The notes beneath the pieces were generated by a model, which searched no databases, had not been told where the DNA came from, and saw only the letters and a program-made list of their open reading frames with translations. A program made the translations under genes and the position numbers. A stretch of 64,000 nucleotides of DNA from Bombyx mori (Eukaryota; Arthropoda; Insecta; Lepidoptera; Bombycidae), in contig NC_085129.1 of assembly GCF_030269925.1 (NCBI RefSeq), positions 14,809,501 to 14,873,500 on the forward strand, in the 5' to 3' direction. Position 1 is the stretch's first letter. The number at the start of each line of letters is the position of its first letter. Of the stretch, positions 11,761-24,385 are shown one piece after another.

Positions 11761-12256
11761 AACCGAAATAAAACTTTTGTAAAATAGAAAATGTTTTGTT
11801 TTTATTTCTTATGAATATTGAAAATGTTCTGAGACATTTTGAGAATTAGTTTTTATATTGAGAACAATAGATGTAAAATTGTCAGGGAATTTCAAAGCAT
11901 AGTTTCTATCGTAATTGTATCATAGAACAACGCGGCCTTATATTTTGAGGCCGAGCTATAAGTAAAAATCTCCATTGTATTCGGAAAACGCTTAACGTAT
12001 TCTCTACAACCTCACGGACGACTGCAATATGGCAGAGATCGATAGAACAAGAAAGCGTACCTAACACGCTATACCACTGGTTATTGTAGAGAAAAAATAT
12101 TGGTATTTTTTATTGCAGGGAAAAGGCCACACAGCTTTACTTCTACGTAAGCCATCAGAAACGTGTTTACCGTCACGAGTCTGGAAACGTAGTCTAATAG
12201 GATTGTATACAAACCAAGAATTATTTACTCATAACGATTATTTCTTTTTTTTACAG

Positions 12257-12293
12257 GACAAAATAACGAAAATGGTGGGATGACGTGTGAACA
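12257..12293 (+). other. 5' untranslated part of exon 2, after a splice acceptor
   Basis: A pyrimidine-rich tract followed by TTTACAG ends at 12256 and is a textbook acceptor. In the reading frame used downstream, the 37 nt that follow carry TAA and TGA stops before the ATG at 12294. This part is therefore untranslated, and the ATG is the first possible start in the exon. Confidence 0.55.
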
Positions 12294-12580
12294 ATGTTGC
12301 TACAGTCGTCGCCCGGTACCAGCGGCACGGCTAGTCCAAAACCCGCTCCGAGTCCAAGGTCTAGCACTCGACATGATGGAGCTTCGAACACCCCGAATTT
12401 GGGCGCCAACAGCCCTAATTTGGGGGCGAGTCCTAAATACGGGAGTCCGAGACTGGGAGGGAGTCCTCGGCCCGGGAAGACGGCGGAGGAAGACGAGATT
12501 GCGCTGGAGAGGCTACAGACCGAACTGAAGGAGGGATGGACTGTGCACACGGGTCGCGACGGCAGATTGTATTATTGCAA
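12294..12580 (+). CDS. First coding exon of a WW-domain protein (N-terminal ~95 residues)
   Basis: The exon encodes 95 codons plus two bases of the next. The ATG sits in AACAATG, with A at -3, and in-frame stops lie just upstream, so the start is well supported. Residues 1-60 are low-complexity and rich in Ser, Pro, Gly and Asn, with repeated PNLGA/SPKYGSP/SPRP units. An acidic helical stretch (EEDEIALERLQTEL) leads into the start of a WW domain: KEGWTVHTGRDGRLYYC, with the first conserved Trp and the central Tyr pair. The exon stops at AA|GTAAGT (donor at 12581). The split codon AA- fits the Asn that commonly follows in WW domains, so the second half should lie on another exon. WW domains bind proline-rich ligands in signalling and cytoskeletal proteins. 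I could not assign a family: Kibra, Salvador, YAP, MAGI and PLEKHA-type WW sequences do not match well. The exon is unusually GC-rich for this window, which also argues that it is real. Confidence 0.68.
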
Positions 12581-13080
12581 GTAAGTGGCTTTTTTTTTAC
12601 TAAAGCATCGTACAAACCTAATTTTCTTTACAACGCCGAGCAATCTTCAGAAAATATATAATATAGCGCTATCAACCTACGGTAAATTGTACGTGAGTGT
12701 TATTCGTAAACAGTAATAGTACGCAATGAAAATAGTAAGCTTTAAAAAGGGAAATATTTATCCGGCTAAAGCCTTTTAGATAACTATGTGCTTTGATTTA
12801 CACAAAGGCTATGTGTTTACCGGTGAACAATGAGATGACAATGGCTAGGTAAACCGCTTCGTCGGCGAGTCTGAACATACGTTTGTGGGACAATATTATG
12901 TCCCCTGAATTTTACCTAATAGGGTTGACGCAACTCACTATAATTTAGCTATTTTAAAGAATTTGTTGTGTACATGCCATTTTGACTTGTCTTCAATATG
13001 GCGGTGATATTCATATTGTTTTGAGGCCATTTGACTTCGGTATTCTAGTCAAGTTGCCAGATTATGAAGAAGCCTTAATT

Positions 13081-13202
13081 TTTTTATTTTTTATTGCCCT
13101 TGTAAGCAGACGAGCATACGGCCCACCTGATGGTGAGTGGTTACCGTCGCCCATGGACTTCAGCAATGCCAGGGGCAGAGCCAAGCCGCTGCCTACTTAC
13201 TG
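13081..13202 (-). repeat. Repeat C
   Basis: Poly(T)-rich start, close to consensus. It is the first repeat after the WW exon, inside the presumed intron. Confidence 0.7.
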
Positions 13203-14189
13203 ACTTAATTGTACTATTAAAGGTAATTTTTAACGACATTATTTTTTTTTATAATAATAATTGGCTGACAAGTTCACGGAACGTTTGTAAACGGTTTCCG
13301 CAGGGCACAGACAGCTTACAGACTGATGGCCATTACGTTATAAGTCCTATAATAAAATAATAAAAATTAAAACAACAATGCACGAACGAAATCGGAAAAA
13401 GACATGAAAACTACAAATAAATCAGTTTATGTCGAATGAAGGTTGTTCTATAAGCACGAACCGATCCGCAGTTTTCAATTTGTATGTAAATCGAGCTTCC
13501 GAGGTTAGATTAGTATAAAGAAAAACGTTTTGTAGAAGAGTCATTTAAACGTAATGCATTTTTGTGTCTTGTTTATTCAACCTTGTTCGTAAAAGCTACC
13601 GTTTGCGGCAGTTTGACTAAACTTTTAAACGTAGCTTAAAGTTAGCTTAAGTTTAAAACGTGACGTCATGTTATCGCTTTTAAACGTTATAATATAACTT
13701 CGAGTCAAAGTCAATCTCATGGAAATGGCGAAAACACTCAATTATTTATTGAAAGTTGTGTAAAATTGTACGCGAAAGAAATCACTAGACCTATCTCGTT
13801 TCTAAATATTTTTTTCTTTAGAAATAAAAAATTCAACTTCAAAAATGACGCTATTACACAGAAATTAAAAAGTATTTATTTCTATTCACTCATAAATAAG
13901 CGTTTAGCACAACAAAGCTTTTATTAAACACATCTCTATTTGGAAGAGATATATGTATAAAGACATATTAGATACTTCAACAACAATGTGAAATGTACAG
14001 TGTGAATAGTTGACAGAGATATCCGTCCTTACCTCTCTGATGTCAAGACTTTATTCATTAACAATTTAATATGAGTTGTTCCCTAGTTGTTGTTTAATAT
14101 GAGTAACGAATGTGTTTTAAAACACGTTTGGCGCTTGAAATCTCTCCTTTGTTGACACAAATATACATATCCAGGACAAGTAAAGCCTC

Positions 14190-14280
14190 GATTATGAATT
14201 ATCATTCCTCATCACCATCATCATGAACATAGGCCCCTCCAATTGATGTCCAATGCGGCCGATCCATTGCATAACGATAT
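14190..14280 (-). pseudogene. RTE-like LINE 3' end, short remnant
   Basis: The sequence is nearly the same as the distal part of the 10005-10112 copy (the phrase 'aacataggcc-ctccaattgatg'), including the CATCATCAT tail on the + strand. Too short for a protein call on its own. Confidence 0.5.
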
Positions 14281-14754
14281 TTTTTTGGACAAGGATAAGA
14301 ACCCTGAACTATATAGCTAACTTATAGCTAACTAGGATATCGAATAATAACATTTTTGTAGGTCCACACCCTAGCGAAATAATCATTTGTATCCGTCATA
14401 TAGATGTAGAAAAGATTACGTACCCAAACAGGGATCCTTCATTTATGAATCGATTGAGTCGACGTCATCAAAACAATCGAGATATTGTGAATAATATCGA
14501 TATTATACAAAATCGTAACGCGACTCCTCGCCAATTGTGGGCTGGGTACTTTGTATTCCGTTTGCCTGTTACCTTCAGGGCTCGTTGGTCACAGACGGAA
14601 ACGCGCCCATTAATAGCGAACTTCGAACTTTGGAACTCGACAACATTGTTATTCTTTTGTTAACAGTTACCGTGAAACAAGGAAATTATGATGATTACTT
14701 TGTCTACGTTATAAAACATGAGAGTTGCTCTTTATTGCCATTAGGCCATTTTGT

Positions 14755-14999
14755 TACTGGTGGTAGGACCTCTTGTGAGTCCGCGCGGCTAGGTACCACC
14801 ACGCTGCCTATTTCTGCCGTGAAGCAGTAATGCGTTTCGGCTTGAAGCGTAGGGCAGCCGTTGTCAATACTTGAGACCTTAGAATTTATATCTCAAGGTG
14901 AGTGGCGCATTTACGTTGTAGATGTCTATGGTATTCAGGAACCACTTAACACCAGGTGGTCTGTGAGCTCGTCCATCCATCTAAGAAATAAAAAAAAGG
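14755..14999 (+). repeat. Bm1 SINE body
   Basis: It runs from ACTGGTGGTAGG to AAGAAATAAAAAAAAGG. An inverted repeat C copy begins with no spacer, so one element inserted next to or into the tail of the other. Confidence 0.8.
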
Positions 15000-15152
15000 C
15001 CGACGAGCATACGGTTCAACTTGTGGTGAGTGGTTACTGTCGGTCATGGAAGGTGTTATAATGCCAAGGGCAGAGCCAAGTCGCTGCCTACCGCTTAGTA
15101 CATTCAGTTAGACTCGTTTGAAGATAAACATGCCATAGCGCTCAGGAAACAC
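15000..15152 (-). repeat. Repeat C
   Basis: Directly follows the poly(A) of a Bm1 on the other strand, with no poly(T) of its own. Confidence 0.65.
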
Positions 15153-15573
15153 CGTGTAGGGAAGTTCATTCCTAAGCTGACGGTTATGTGGTAGGTAGTA
15201 TTAATGAATTTTTCTCCGGTGGCGGTTCTACTAGGGACCAGTGGGGTAGCTATGACTCTTATAGAACACGTGTTCTCCTTTTGTATCTTGTTCTGTAAAT
15301 ATTCTTTCAAATATTGCAGTGCTCCTCCACTATGCAGTGAAAGTTAAAATAAATCGATACTAAACATTTTCCACTCTATGATTACGCACAATAATATTTT
15401 TCGGTTACAAAATCTTCGATTCGGTATCAGCGGTAGAAGACCGCCGGCCCACATTTGTCGGCGTGCGCGTTTCCAATACACGAACGATTTATTGTAACCC
15501 TATATTAATTTGATTATTAAATTAATAAAATAGAACAAACAAAATGTTTTTTTTTTGTATTTCGTTGAGTATT

Positions 15574-15822
15574 TACTGGTGGTAGGACCTCTTGTGAGTC
15601 CGCGCGGGTGGGTACCACCACCCTGCCTATTTCTGCCGTGAAGCAGTAATGCGTTTCGGTTTGAAGGGTGGGGCAGCTGTTGTGACTATACTTGAGACCT
15701 TAGAACTTGTATCTCAAGGTGGGTGGCGCATTTACGTTGTGGATGTCTATGGGCTCCAGTAACCACTTAACACCAGGTGGGCTGTGAGCTCGTCCACCCA
15801 TCTAAGCAATAAAAAAAAAGAA
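15574..15822 (+). repeat. Bm1 SINE body
   Basis: High-quality body from ACTGGTGGTAGG to an A-rich tail with an AAAAAGAAAAAAAG interruption. Confidence 0.8.
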
Positions 15823-16512
15823 AAAAAGAAGTATGTTTGAACACAAAGTTCGATGCTTAACTAAACTAATTTGGATATAGTTTACAGATAAAATTAAGCT
15901 AACAGTGTTTGTTCAATTAACTTGATTGAAAGACAAAAAAATATAAAAGAAAAAGTAAATGACACTGAAATTTATAACTTGAGTTGATTCCATTCAATAC
16001 TTTAAGTAAGTTTAAGTAATGCGAGGATGAATAAGGATATCACACCTTCACACCACCATCAGATACTGTGGTATTTACAGGTTACAGTTTTATTCAGCAC
16101 CAGATGAGATGCGAGCTAGTCTGCCAATTGGCTTCATATTTAGGACAGTACAAAGTGGGAGTCTGCTGTCGTGCAAAATGGAATGTTTTTTTGTGACTTT
16201 ATCTACGCATCGAATATTGTTCATTTGGATTTTGTTAATTAAACATCATTATGTGCTAGTGAATATCAGCTCTGATACATGAGATTCAGAAGAGAAAGCA
16301 TGATCCTCGATTTACCCAAAACATTAGGTTTTTAAATAGTAAAATCCTGGAGAATTCATCCCGCATTGCGCTTACTTGTGCGTGCTCTTTGTGCAAGGCC
16401 TCGGATTATCCATTGACTATTGGATATCTGACAACGATAGCCAAACTATTGCTAGTACGTCTACTAAGCATTAAATAAGCGATGCTCAATCATAACCGAC
16501 TTTCAATTGCAG

Positions 16513-16653
16513 GCATGTCCTGCTTCAGACGAAGCTTGTAAAGAGTACTTAACGGTAGGCAGCGGCTTGCCTCTGCCCCTGGCGGATGACGGTAACCATT
16601 CACCATCAGGTGGGCCCTATGCTCATCTGGCTACAAGAGGAATAAAAAAAAGG
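16513..16653 (+). repeat. Repeat C
   Basis: Repeat C is a ~140-bp family. Read 5' to 3' it has CATGTCCTTCTTCAAACGAG, GCTTGTGGAGAGTACTTAA, GGTAGGCAGCGGCTTGGCTC, TGCCCCTGGCATTGCTGAAG, CCATGGGCGACGGTAACCAC, TCACCATCAGGTGGGCCGTA, then CTTACAAG-(A)n. It ends in poly(A), so it was retroposed. This copy is complete. The name is not known to me. Confidence 0.7.
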
Positions 16654-17449
16654 CACGGTGATTACAGTTCGCATGCAAACATCTCAAACATACTGCTGAC
16701 TGAGTCTTTGCTTCTGGATGAGCCTTAGCTCGTTCTCCTGTACTGGTGAAACTTGAAGGTCTTCCGGGTCACAAATAATTCTTCATTAAAAAAAGAACGA
16801 TGAACTCATACGTCATGAGTGTTTTTCTCGTATCGTTCTTCAAACAAACAACGAAAACCCACCGTAACCCGTAGAAGCTTTTATGCCATCAAGTTATGAT
16901 TTATGGATGTGTAAAACTGCTTTCCTCTGTACCGAAGTACTGTCGGTTCCATTAATGTTCGGGATTACGTAAAATTAAGTGGGCGTCCATCTTTGGGGCG
17001 TTGATAACATCTTAGTGACAGATCGTAATGAATTGTTACAGTTCTGTTCCGAATATAGAACGATGACGTATTTAACGGATTGCGAGGGGTCAGGTTGGGA
17101 ATTTAATGCAATAAGGAATTCAAGTACTAGTCTTCTGGGAAATGAAGTATCAGACAGGTCATGGTGCTAGTTTCTTAATAGGACAATGAGGCTATTAAAG
17201 GGTTGTGTAAATATATTTTATTGTTTAAATCACGGGCCGCTTTCTGATAAGTAGTGTTAACTACGAGTAGTGTGTAGTGTGAGTTTTTTGGGTTCATCTT
17301 TTTTTACTAATTCCACATTTTCTATGTGAATAGTTGTTAATCTACGCACTAAACTAGCAAGATGTATTTGGAGAATAGTCTGTGCTTGCCAAGGTTTCAA
17401 ATCTGTACCGTCTGCGCTAACATGGCGCGATTTTTGACCTAGATACAAT

Positions 17450-17702
17450 TTTTTTTAATTTATTGCTTTGATTGGTGGACGAGCTCACGACCTTTCTAGT
17501 TTTAAGTGGTTACAAGAGCCCATAGACATCTACAACCTAAATACGGCCACCCACCTTGACACACGAGTTTTAAGGTCTTAGTATTTACAGTACAACAGCT
17601 GCCCCACCCTTCAAACCGAAAAGTATTACTGCTTCACGGCAGAAACAGGCGGGGTGGTAGTACCTACCCGTGCAGACTCTTAAGACGTCCTACCACCAGG
17701 AT
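17450..17702 (-). repeat. Bm1 SINE body
   Basis: Poly(T) start, body complete up to GTCCTACCACCAGG, with moderate divergence. Confidence 0.75.
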
Positions 17703-17959
17703 TTGGATTATATTTAAATAAATTTCGAAAATATGTTTGGCGAAATTATATTTTAAATATTATAATGTTAAGCAAACAGCCTTTCGCACTAGACAAATAA
17801 AACCTATTATGCACAACGTGAAGTTAGGTCCTCCGGATACTTGTTACACTTCAAAGGATAATATCCAAGGGTTAACTCGTTGATTAGATTAAACTTGGGC
17901 TCGCCTTCGAGCTAACATTTAGTTAACGACAGAATTTATTTGTGTTTACGGATTGTTAT

Positions 17960-18380
17960 AAAGTTTGGCCGTGTCGTTTATATGTACAACAATATCCCAC
18001 AAGATGTTCAGAACCTACATATACATAGGTTTAAGAAAATTATTAAAGAACATCTGTGTAATAAAGCTTACTATAAAGTCAATGATTATCTAGAAGATTG
18101 CACAAAGTGGGAATGAGTTGCTCGCTCCGGGCATTTCAATATTGTAATAATTGTTATGTTATTATACTCATGTAAAAATGAATATTTAAAAAAAATCTAA
18201 TATTAAAAAAATAATCTAATATTTAAAAAAAAAAAAAACATGCCCGCTGAGTTTCTTGTTAATTCTTCTCAGGACGGAGGCTAGTTCTTGTGAATTGGCG
18301 GTAGTTCTTTTGACGTTCAACAAGTATGTACTTTCATTTATGTTGAATAAAAAAAATTTGATTTGATTTGATTTAATTTG
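17960..18380 (+). pseudogene. CR1/Jockey-like LINE 3' end
   Basis: About 43 open codons read NNIPQDVQNLHIHRFKKIIK, then EHLCNKAYYKVNDYLEDC and TKWE before a TGA at 18115-18117. The layout P-x-x-(V/I)...F-K...L---AYY---DYL-D matches the C-terminus of CR1/Jockey-group reverse transcriptases. The following 260 nt look like its 3' untranslated region and end in AATAAAAAA and a TTTGATTTGATTTGA repeat, the usual tail of that group. An A-rich stretch at 18187-18238 interrupts it. Confidence 0.65.
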
Positions 18381-18589
18381 ATAAGCTCGATGCATGATTT
18401 TAAACAGATCCATATTCTCTACAATCGTAAACAAGGACCAACATGAATCATTTTAATATACTGCGTTTTCATTGGAGGCAAAAGACAAGGGATGTTTCCC
18501 TGAGGGATTGGAGCAGAAGAGAACTTGTTTCCGAGATGGTTCACTTATCGTCCAAAAAAAGCGGTCGAAATCCATGATTAAAAAAAAAG

Positions 18590-18780
18590 TGCTCAGACTG
18601 GTGTATGAGCTTACGACCCACCTGGTGTTAAATGGTTACCGGAGTCAATAGGCATCTACAACATAAATGCCGCTACCCCCCTTAAGGCATAAGTTCTAAG
18701 ATCCCACCGTTAACAGTACACCGGCTGCTTTAACAAACCGAAACGCATCGCAGCTTTACGGCAGAAAAAGGCAGGGAACA
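18590..18780 (-). repeat. Bm1 SINE, truncated
   Basis: It retains the 3' two thirds of the body and stops at GGCAGGGAAC, where the second SINE family begins. Confidence 0.6.
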
Positions 18781-18783
18781 AAT

Positions 18784-19012
18784 CGCGCACGGTCATCTGG
18801 CCCCAATTTAGGGTTCCCTGTGGTACAGAACCCTGTGGTAGGGTTTACCAGAAACTGATAAACATGTATGTACATTTAAATATATACATATATAGATAGT
18901 AAACAATCAGAAAAAAAACCTATTCATCGCAGAATGCTTGCCCGATGTGGGAATCGAACACACGATCCTCGGCGCATCAGGCACGGCTGCTTACTACTAC
19001 ACAACAGAGTCA
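18784..19012 (-). repeat. tRNA-derived SINE (second family), minus strand
   Basis: The minus strand has GTGTTCGATTCCCACATCGG, a B-box sequence preceded by a tRNA-like GTAGTAGTAAGC. The body and 3' end match the 6465-6690 copy. It is inserted directly beside a Bm1 fragment. Confidence 0.6.
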
Positions 19013-19976
19013 GTCCAAGCAAACAATGTATAAGCTATTACATTGCTTCGTCGAAAATCCGTCCAGTCGTTTTTGCGCGAAAGAGTAACAAACTTTCTTA
19101 TTTATAATATTAAGTACGATCTCAAATCATAGTATATGCTGTTAAGATATCCTCTGGTTCATAGTTTTGCTTCGATCGTCACTTATCCCGAATATCATCA
19201 GCACTCCGATCCTTGATTAGAGAAGAATCTCCTCCTATTCAGTCAGCCCTATTTCTAATTCCACACGGCACTTTTGCCGTCATTGTCGTCGTAATTCTTT
19301 ATAGTTCTATTTTATTATTAAAATCTTTTTTAAAAAGATCTTCTCTCCATTCTCTATAACAAATTGGTGGCTGTGGTGGGAATTGATGCCTGCAACATAC
19401 AATACAACATACTTGAAACGACAGTCGTTGATAAAGCAATACTCTAATAATGGAGCTATTGCAACGTCACGATCTAAAATTCCAATCGACATCCACCGAT
19501 ATTAACATAGTGTCCACATAAAAAACACAGACGGTAAGGAAACTCATTTCGCCGGGACCCTTGGAGAGAACTCGAGATTTCCAATATCCTGTTACCCTCT
19601 TAAAGCGATGTCCTCTGAGTAATCCCTCGTAGGATCTTAATCCGACGATCTGTCGTACATAATGCAGACCGTATTGGTTATAGGAATCTTATATTTCTTG
19701 GTGGAAAGTGGATATTTTGGTTTGAGAGCGCAGAAAATGGCAAAGACACAATTAAACCACTAAGGATTATTTTGAAAATGTCTTTTGAAGAGGGTTATGG
19801 GTAAGCGTTTATTTACCTACTCGTTGTAATTTAGTAGCACCAAAGTTAATTTCTATAACTCCGACAAATAGTGCTACCCCATACAACTTCAGAAGCTCAC
19901 GTACACGGATAATATTCTTAACCGAGATCTTTTTAACTATAAGCTATAATATGGGTATTTGCATTTTATAAAAGTA

Positions 19977-20243
19977 CTAGCTGTACCCGTCCGCTTCGCT
20001 GGGCATTTAAAATTAACATTATTATTTCTCACCCCCACAAAGATTCTCATCATTAACGCCCCCGCAACTGATGTAGGGAGTTCAACACTCATATAAATAT
20101 TAGCCTATCCATTAAGTACATGTATTTTTTACATGGATACCAAGTTTCAGGTCCATCGGATGCATGGTTCAGTAGTTATAACGGAACATCCGTAAAAACC
20201 ACTGTAACCATGTATAATATTTATAACCATATATTAGTATAGA
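19977..20243 (-). mobile_element. Helitron, non-autonomous (family 1)
   Basis: On the minus strand it starts A|TCTATACTAATATATGG and ends with a GCCCAGCGAAGCGGACGGG hairpin and TACAGCTAG|T. Both the 5' TC and the 3' CTAG with A/T flanks are intact, as expected of Helitron insertion between A and T. Confidence 0.75.
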
Positions 20244-20752
20244 TAAAGGACTCACCACTCGGATACTTTTTAAATTTTGAATTAGTTGAATAAATCAGGA
20301 CGACGGATAGACTAATTAACCAGAGCTAGAGTTACGACTGAAACATTTTAAATGTTAACTTCTGTGAAGGGTTTTAAATTAATGGTGAGGTAGGGTTGCC
20401 AGATCTGGGTACGATTCGCATTTACGTAGGTACAATTTTTTTCTAAGGAAACATGTGTCTAAAAATATCTTCCGTGACGAAAGGATAGCATAGAAGTAGC
20501 ATAGCATATAAAGATACGCCAAAGTGCCATTGAAGGGTGGGGAACTTAAACAAGTTTAATTGAGAGGTTAACCTTTGCCTCAATATGGGTAATAGCATTC
20601 ACGTTACGACGTCCACTCTTCCTAGTCGTACACTCTTGACAGAGTGGTCGTGGTTATGCATCAGTCGAATCCTGATATCCATAGACGCCGGTAATTATTT
20701 AACACAAGGCGGGTAATACAGCTTCTGAATAATAAGTAATATGTTACACTTT

Positions 20753-21004
20753 ATTTTTTATTTTTTTATTGCTTAGATGGGTTGAAGAACTCACAGCCCA
20801 CCTGGTATTGAGTGGTTACTGGAGCCTATAGACATCTACAACGTAAATGCGCCACCCACCTTGAGATATAAAATCTAAGGTCTCATGTATAGTTACAACG
20901 GCTGCCCCGCCCTTCAAACCGAAACGCATTACTGCTTCACGGCAGAAATAGGCGGGGTGGTGGTACCTACCCGTGTGGACTCACAAGAGGTCCTACCACC
21001 AGTA
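20753..21004 (-). repeat. Bm1 SINE body
   Basis: Well preserved, from poly(T) to CCTACCACCAGTAAATG. Confidence 0.8.
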
Positions 21005-21295
21005 AATGTAATGTACCAAAGTAATGAAAAGGGCACGTTTTAAAAGTATAAAATGGCGAGACACGATCTGTATATACCTCTACTTTAGTCGCAACCAACG
21101 CCGATAGCACAGAGAGGGACATCGAGTGGTTTGTATTCATTAGCTTGCGGCTCCGGCGACCGATACCGGGCTGACACACCGCTGCATAAAACTGACAACA
21201 GGTTGGATCTGATTGAAGCACTTTTAGCGGATTGATATAGCATCTGTTTTGTGGGAATGACGTCGAAGGTAAGTTCTTCCACCGAGTGGGCAGAG

Positions 21296-21420
21296 CATTT
21301 TTTTTAATGCCCTTATAGGCAAACGAGCATACGGCCCACCTGATGGTGAGTGGTTACCGTCACCCATGGACTTCAGCAATGCCAGGGGCAGAGCCAAGCT
21401 GCTGCCTGCTACTTAGTAGA
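21296..21420 (-). repeat. Repeat C
   Basis: Close to consensus, T-rich start at 21296. Confidence 0.7.
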
Positions 21421-23159
21421 CTGACGGTCAAAATATCTTTGTTTGGAATTCGTATATATGCAAATGTAGGTATAACGACGAAAGGAAGATCTTCTACCGA
21501 ACGGGTGATATTGCTCGGTAGACCAACGTGCCGAATGTTGTTGTTCGGAACTTGTATATATGCAAGCTTATCTTGAAAATGTCGTAAGCGAGATTTAGGC
21601 ATCTGTGTCTTGTGTGTTCTATAATGGCTACCGCCGCTGTTTCAATACTTAAAAATAGTCGTATGAGCGTCTTATATTGTAAATTCGAATATTGCTTCAG
21701 CTATTGTCAAACTGTTACAAAAACTCTGACTTTTACTAACGCTAAAGGCTCATGTTAATTGCGGGATACTAATTTAAGTTTCTCGGTTTCATAAGCAGTG
21801 TGTCCGAGAGCTCCCCTTTTCACCACCCTTAACACGACCTCGTCTCTACGTTCATCTTGAATTACCTTAGCTTTTTAAAAAGGAACTTTTACACTAAATT
21901 AAATAGCGTCGGGAAAGCTCCGATGTGGCTTTGAGACGTAAAAGCTAACAAGTGCAGTGGACGAATCGACGCGAAAGTCTGGATTTATAACAGAGCAAGT
22001 GTTTATGTTTTACTGTATGTTTTAAATGACGTAAGAAACCACTATTTACACTTCTTTCGCAATATGATGAGTATAATGAGTTCTGATTGAAGGGTAGATT
22101 AGCGGACATTTTTAAATTGCTCCAACCGCGTGCTTATCAGGTAATATAATTTAAAATGCAATAAAAATATAAACATATGAACTTATAATACACTTATAGT
22201 GATGAAGATACAGTGATGATGGAACAAACAAAGATGGAAATGATAAATTGTCTAAAACTACTTTTGCGGATTATTCGCGTCATCTGTGTTTTCATTTGAC
22301 GACTTCGTTTATTTATATAATGAAAAAATATAAATTATCGTTTTGTTTTTGAACATACGTGAAGTATCTCAAAGTCTGATTGTTGGTTTGATAAGTTAAC
22401 CAGGTGCTAGATAAACACTATTTTAAGGGCTTCGCGTATCACGTTTTTTTTTATATGTTTTACTTTTACGACATTATTGCCGCTACGGTCCTCTTCGGGA
22501 CAAATAAATTAACAAAACGCGAACTAGTGAACTTAGTTATTTCTGACGTCAGCTATTCAAATATAAACGTATGTGATATGTCTCTCTGCGTCTGTTAAAT
22601 GCATTAAGAACATTTCAAATGTCAAATTGTTGAATAGAAATCAGTTACAGCTGAACAAATATACACTTATGTTTTTATTGTCATTGTTTGCCAGACATAA
22701 TATTACAGTTTCAAAATAGCGCACAGAGATAGACAAATCAAATAGACAAGAGCATTTACAGTATTTCTTCGAGAAGAAACTCTTGAGGGCATAAAAACAC
22801 TCAAAATAACGAACGCCCTTTAAACATTTTTTTAATCTTAAAGAAAGAAAGATAATTTGATTTGTTCCCATCGAGAGGCCCTCTGAATGCTGGATTGGAT
22901 TACATTAAGAAACGGAGGGACGAACTCAAAAGCTCGTAAAGATATTTAAAAGTTTCTTGTACAGTTAAGTGTTGGGCATGGTCAGTTATAACCTTTAAAA
23001 CTGTCGAGTTCACGGAACTTAACGATCTTGGTTTTACCTCAAATACCACAATATTTATATAAATTTTGAAGATGAAGAAAATAAATCACTTATATCTCAA
23101 GACTAGACTCTACAATCAAAGCCTTTTGCCCAAATTAACAAACATGTAGAAAAATGGAC
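21421..23159. other. Long stretch without recognised repeat or gene
   Basis: About 1.7 kb with no SINE, LINE or MITE that I can identify. Open frames are all under 80 codons and lack motifs. Confidence 0.5.
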
Positions 23160-23500
23160 CCGTTTTGGCTTACGTCATTTAGCATCAATCTATTGGATCG
23201 GGTACGTAATAGCGAGGTTAGATGCCAAACAAAAGTTACTGATGTTGATAAGAGAGTAGCAGATCTAAAATGCAGTTGGGCTGGAGATTTAGCAAGTCGA
23301 AATGACAATATATGGATAATGACAATAGGACGGAATGGTGACCAAGATATGACCTACGCAGAGGTACCTGATAACCCATGGCACGGTGAACTGATAACAT
23401 AGTTAGGACGGCGAGGTAGATGTAGAAGCGAATATTTTGCCATAAAAAGAGAGGCCTGTGTTTAGCAGCAGGTACTAAAGGGCTAAAGATGATGATGACC
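23160..23500 (+). pseudogene. RTE-like LINE, C-terminal reverse-transcriptase fragment
   Basis: The translation LLDRVRNSEVRCQTKVTDV, then DKRVADLKCSWAGDLASRND and IWIMTIG fits the 'RIRNE-IR--T-V-DV--RI--LKW-WAGH-AR-D-RW' block that precedes the C-terminus of lepidopteran LINE reverse transcriptases. It continues, with stops, through a decayed RGR and EACVQQ-like region and ends in AAGATGATGATGA. At about 110 codons it is the longest LINE protein remnant here. It is frame-broken and inactive. Confidence 0.65.
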
Positions 23501-24385
23501 ACAAAACTGATGCCTTTATTCCACTCTCGTTACGATTGGAATCGGTTTTTTTTTAATGAAACATACGTAGCAGTCATAAAACTTGACATCCAATAATGTG
23601 AATCCGTATGTGCAACGGGTTTATAACGATGTTCAATTCCCTCTCAGTTTTTGATATTTCAGCGCTATGATTGTGGGTAGACTGAAACCATTTGCCCTAT
23701 TACGAGTAAAAATGTCTTAACTCATATTAAACACGTCTGCGGGTTCTTGTGACGATCAAAAATATCTCTATTGGGGGCAGTGAGACCTTAGGGCCTATCT
23801 GGACAAAAACTGGCAATTGACCATTTTTTACAAGAGCAATTCGGGGTCATCGTTCGGGTTCAAATCACGTCGTGTTCACCACTTTTGAGTCTGCGCGTAT
23901 ATCTAGAGCGTGTTTATTATGCAGAGTGATAATGATAAAGACACCTCAAGCTTGCGATCTGTTTATTGTACGACGATCCGACACAGACCAATCTAAGCCC
24001 GCTACAGTCACAAGATTAAGCGAAGAAATTCGACAAAATAAACTCGAGTCGACTTGCTCATTTCTAACTTTGTGAAGCCACTATTATCGTTATCGCAAAT
24101 GTGACTCACGATAATACTTTAACACGACTTAGTTCCTGGGATCGATAAAATCCTCTTCGACGTCGCTTGTCATAATAAAGTTTTAGACAAATTAATTCTC
24201 TGGTTTCTCCTACCTGGATGGAGTTATGGGTGTTTCGACGTGAGATGGACCAAGACACGGGTTTCTGCGATTTGATTTTCGCTTTTGATGTTGATTATTT
24301 TATTTTTTGGAGTTTACTCCTTTAGAATCGATTTACATATATAGGCCCGGGGTATGAAAATTATGGGGACCAAAATCGTACTAGC

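Noticed and set aside
12280..12528. Alternative + strand frame over the WW exon (82 codons)
   Set aside because: It is arginine-rich nonsense in another frame. The 12294 frame has the WW motif and matches the donor position.
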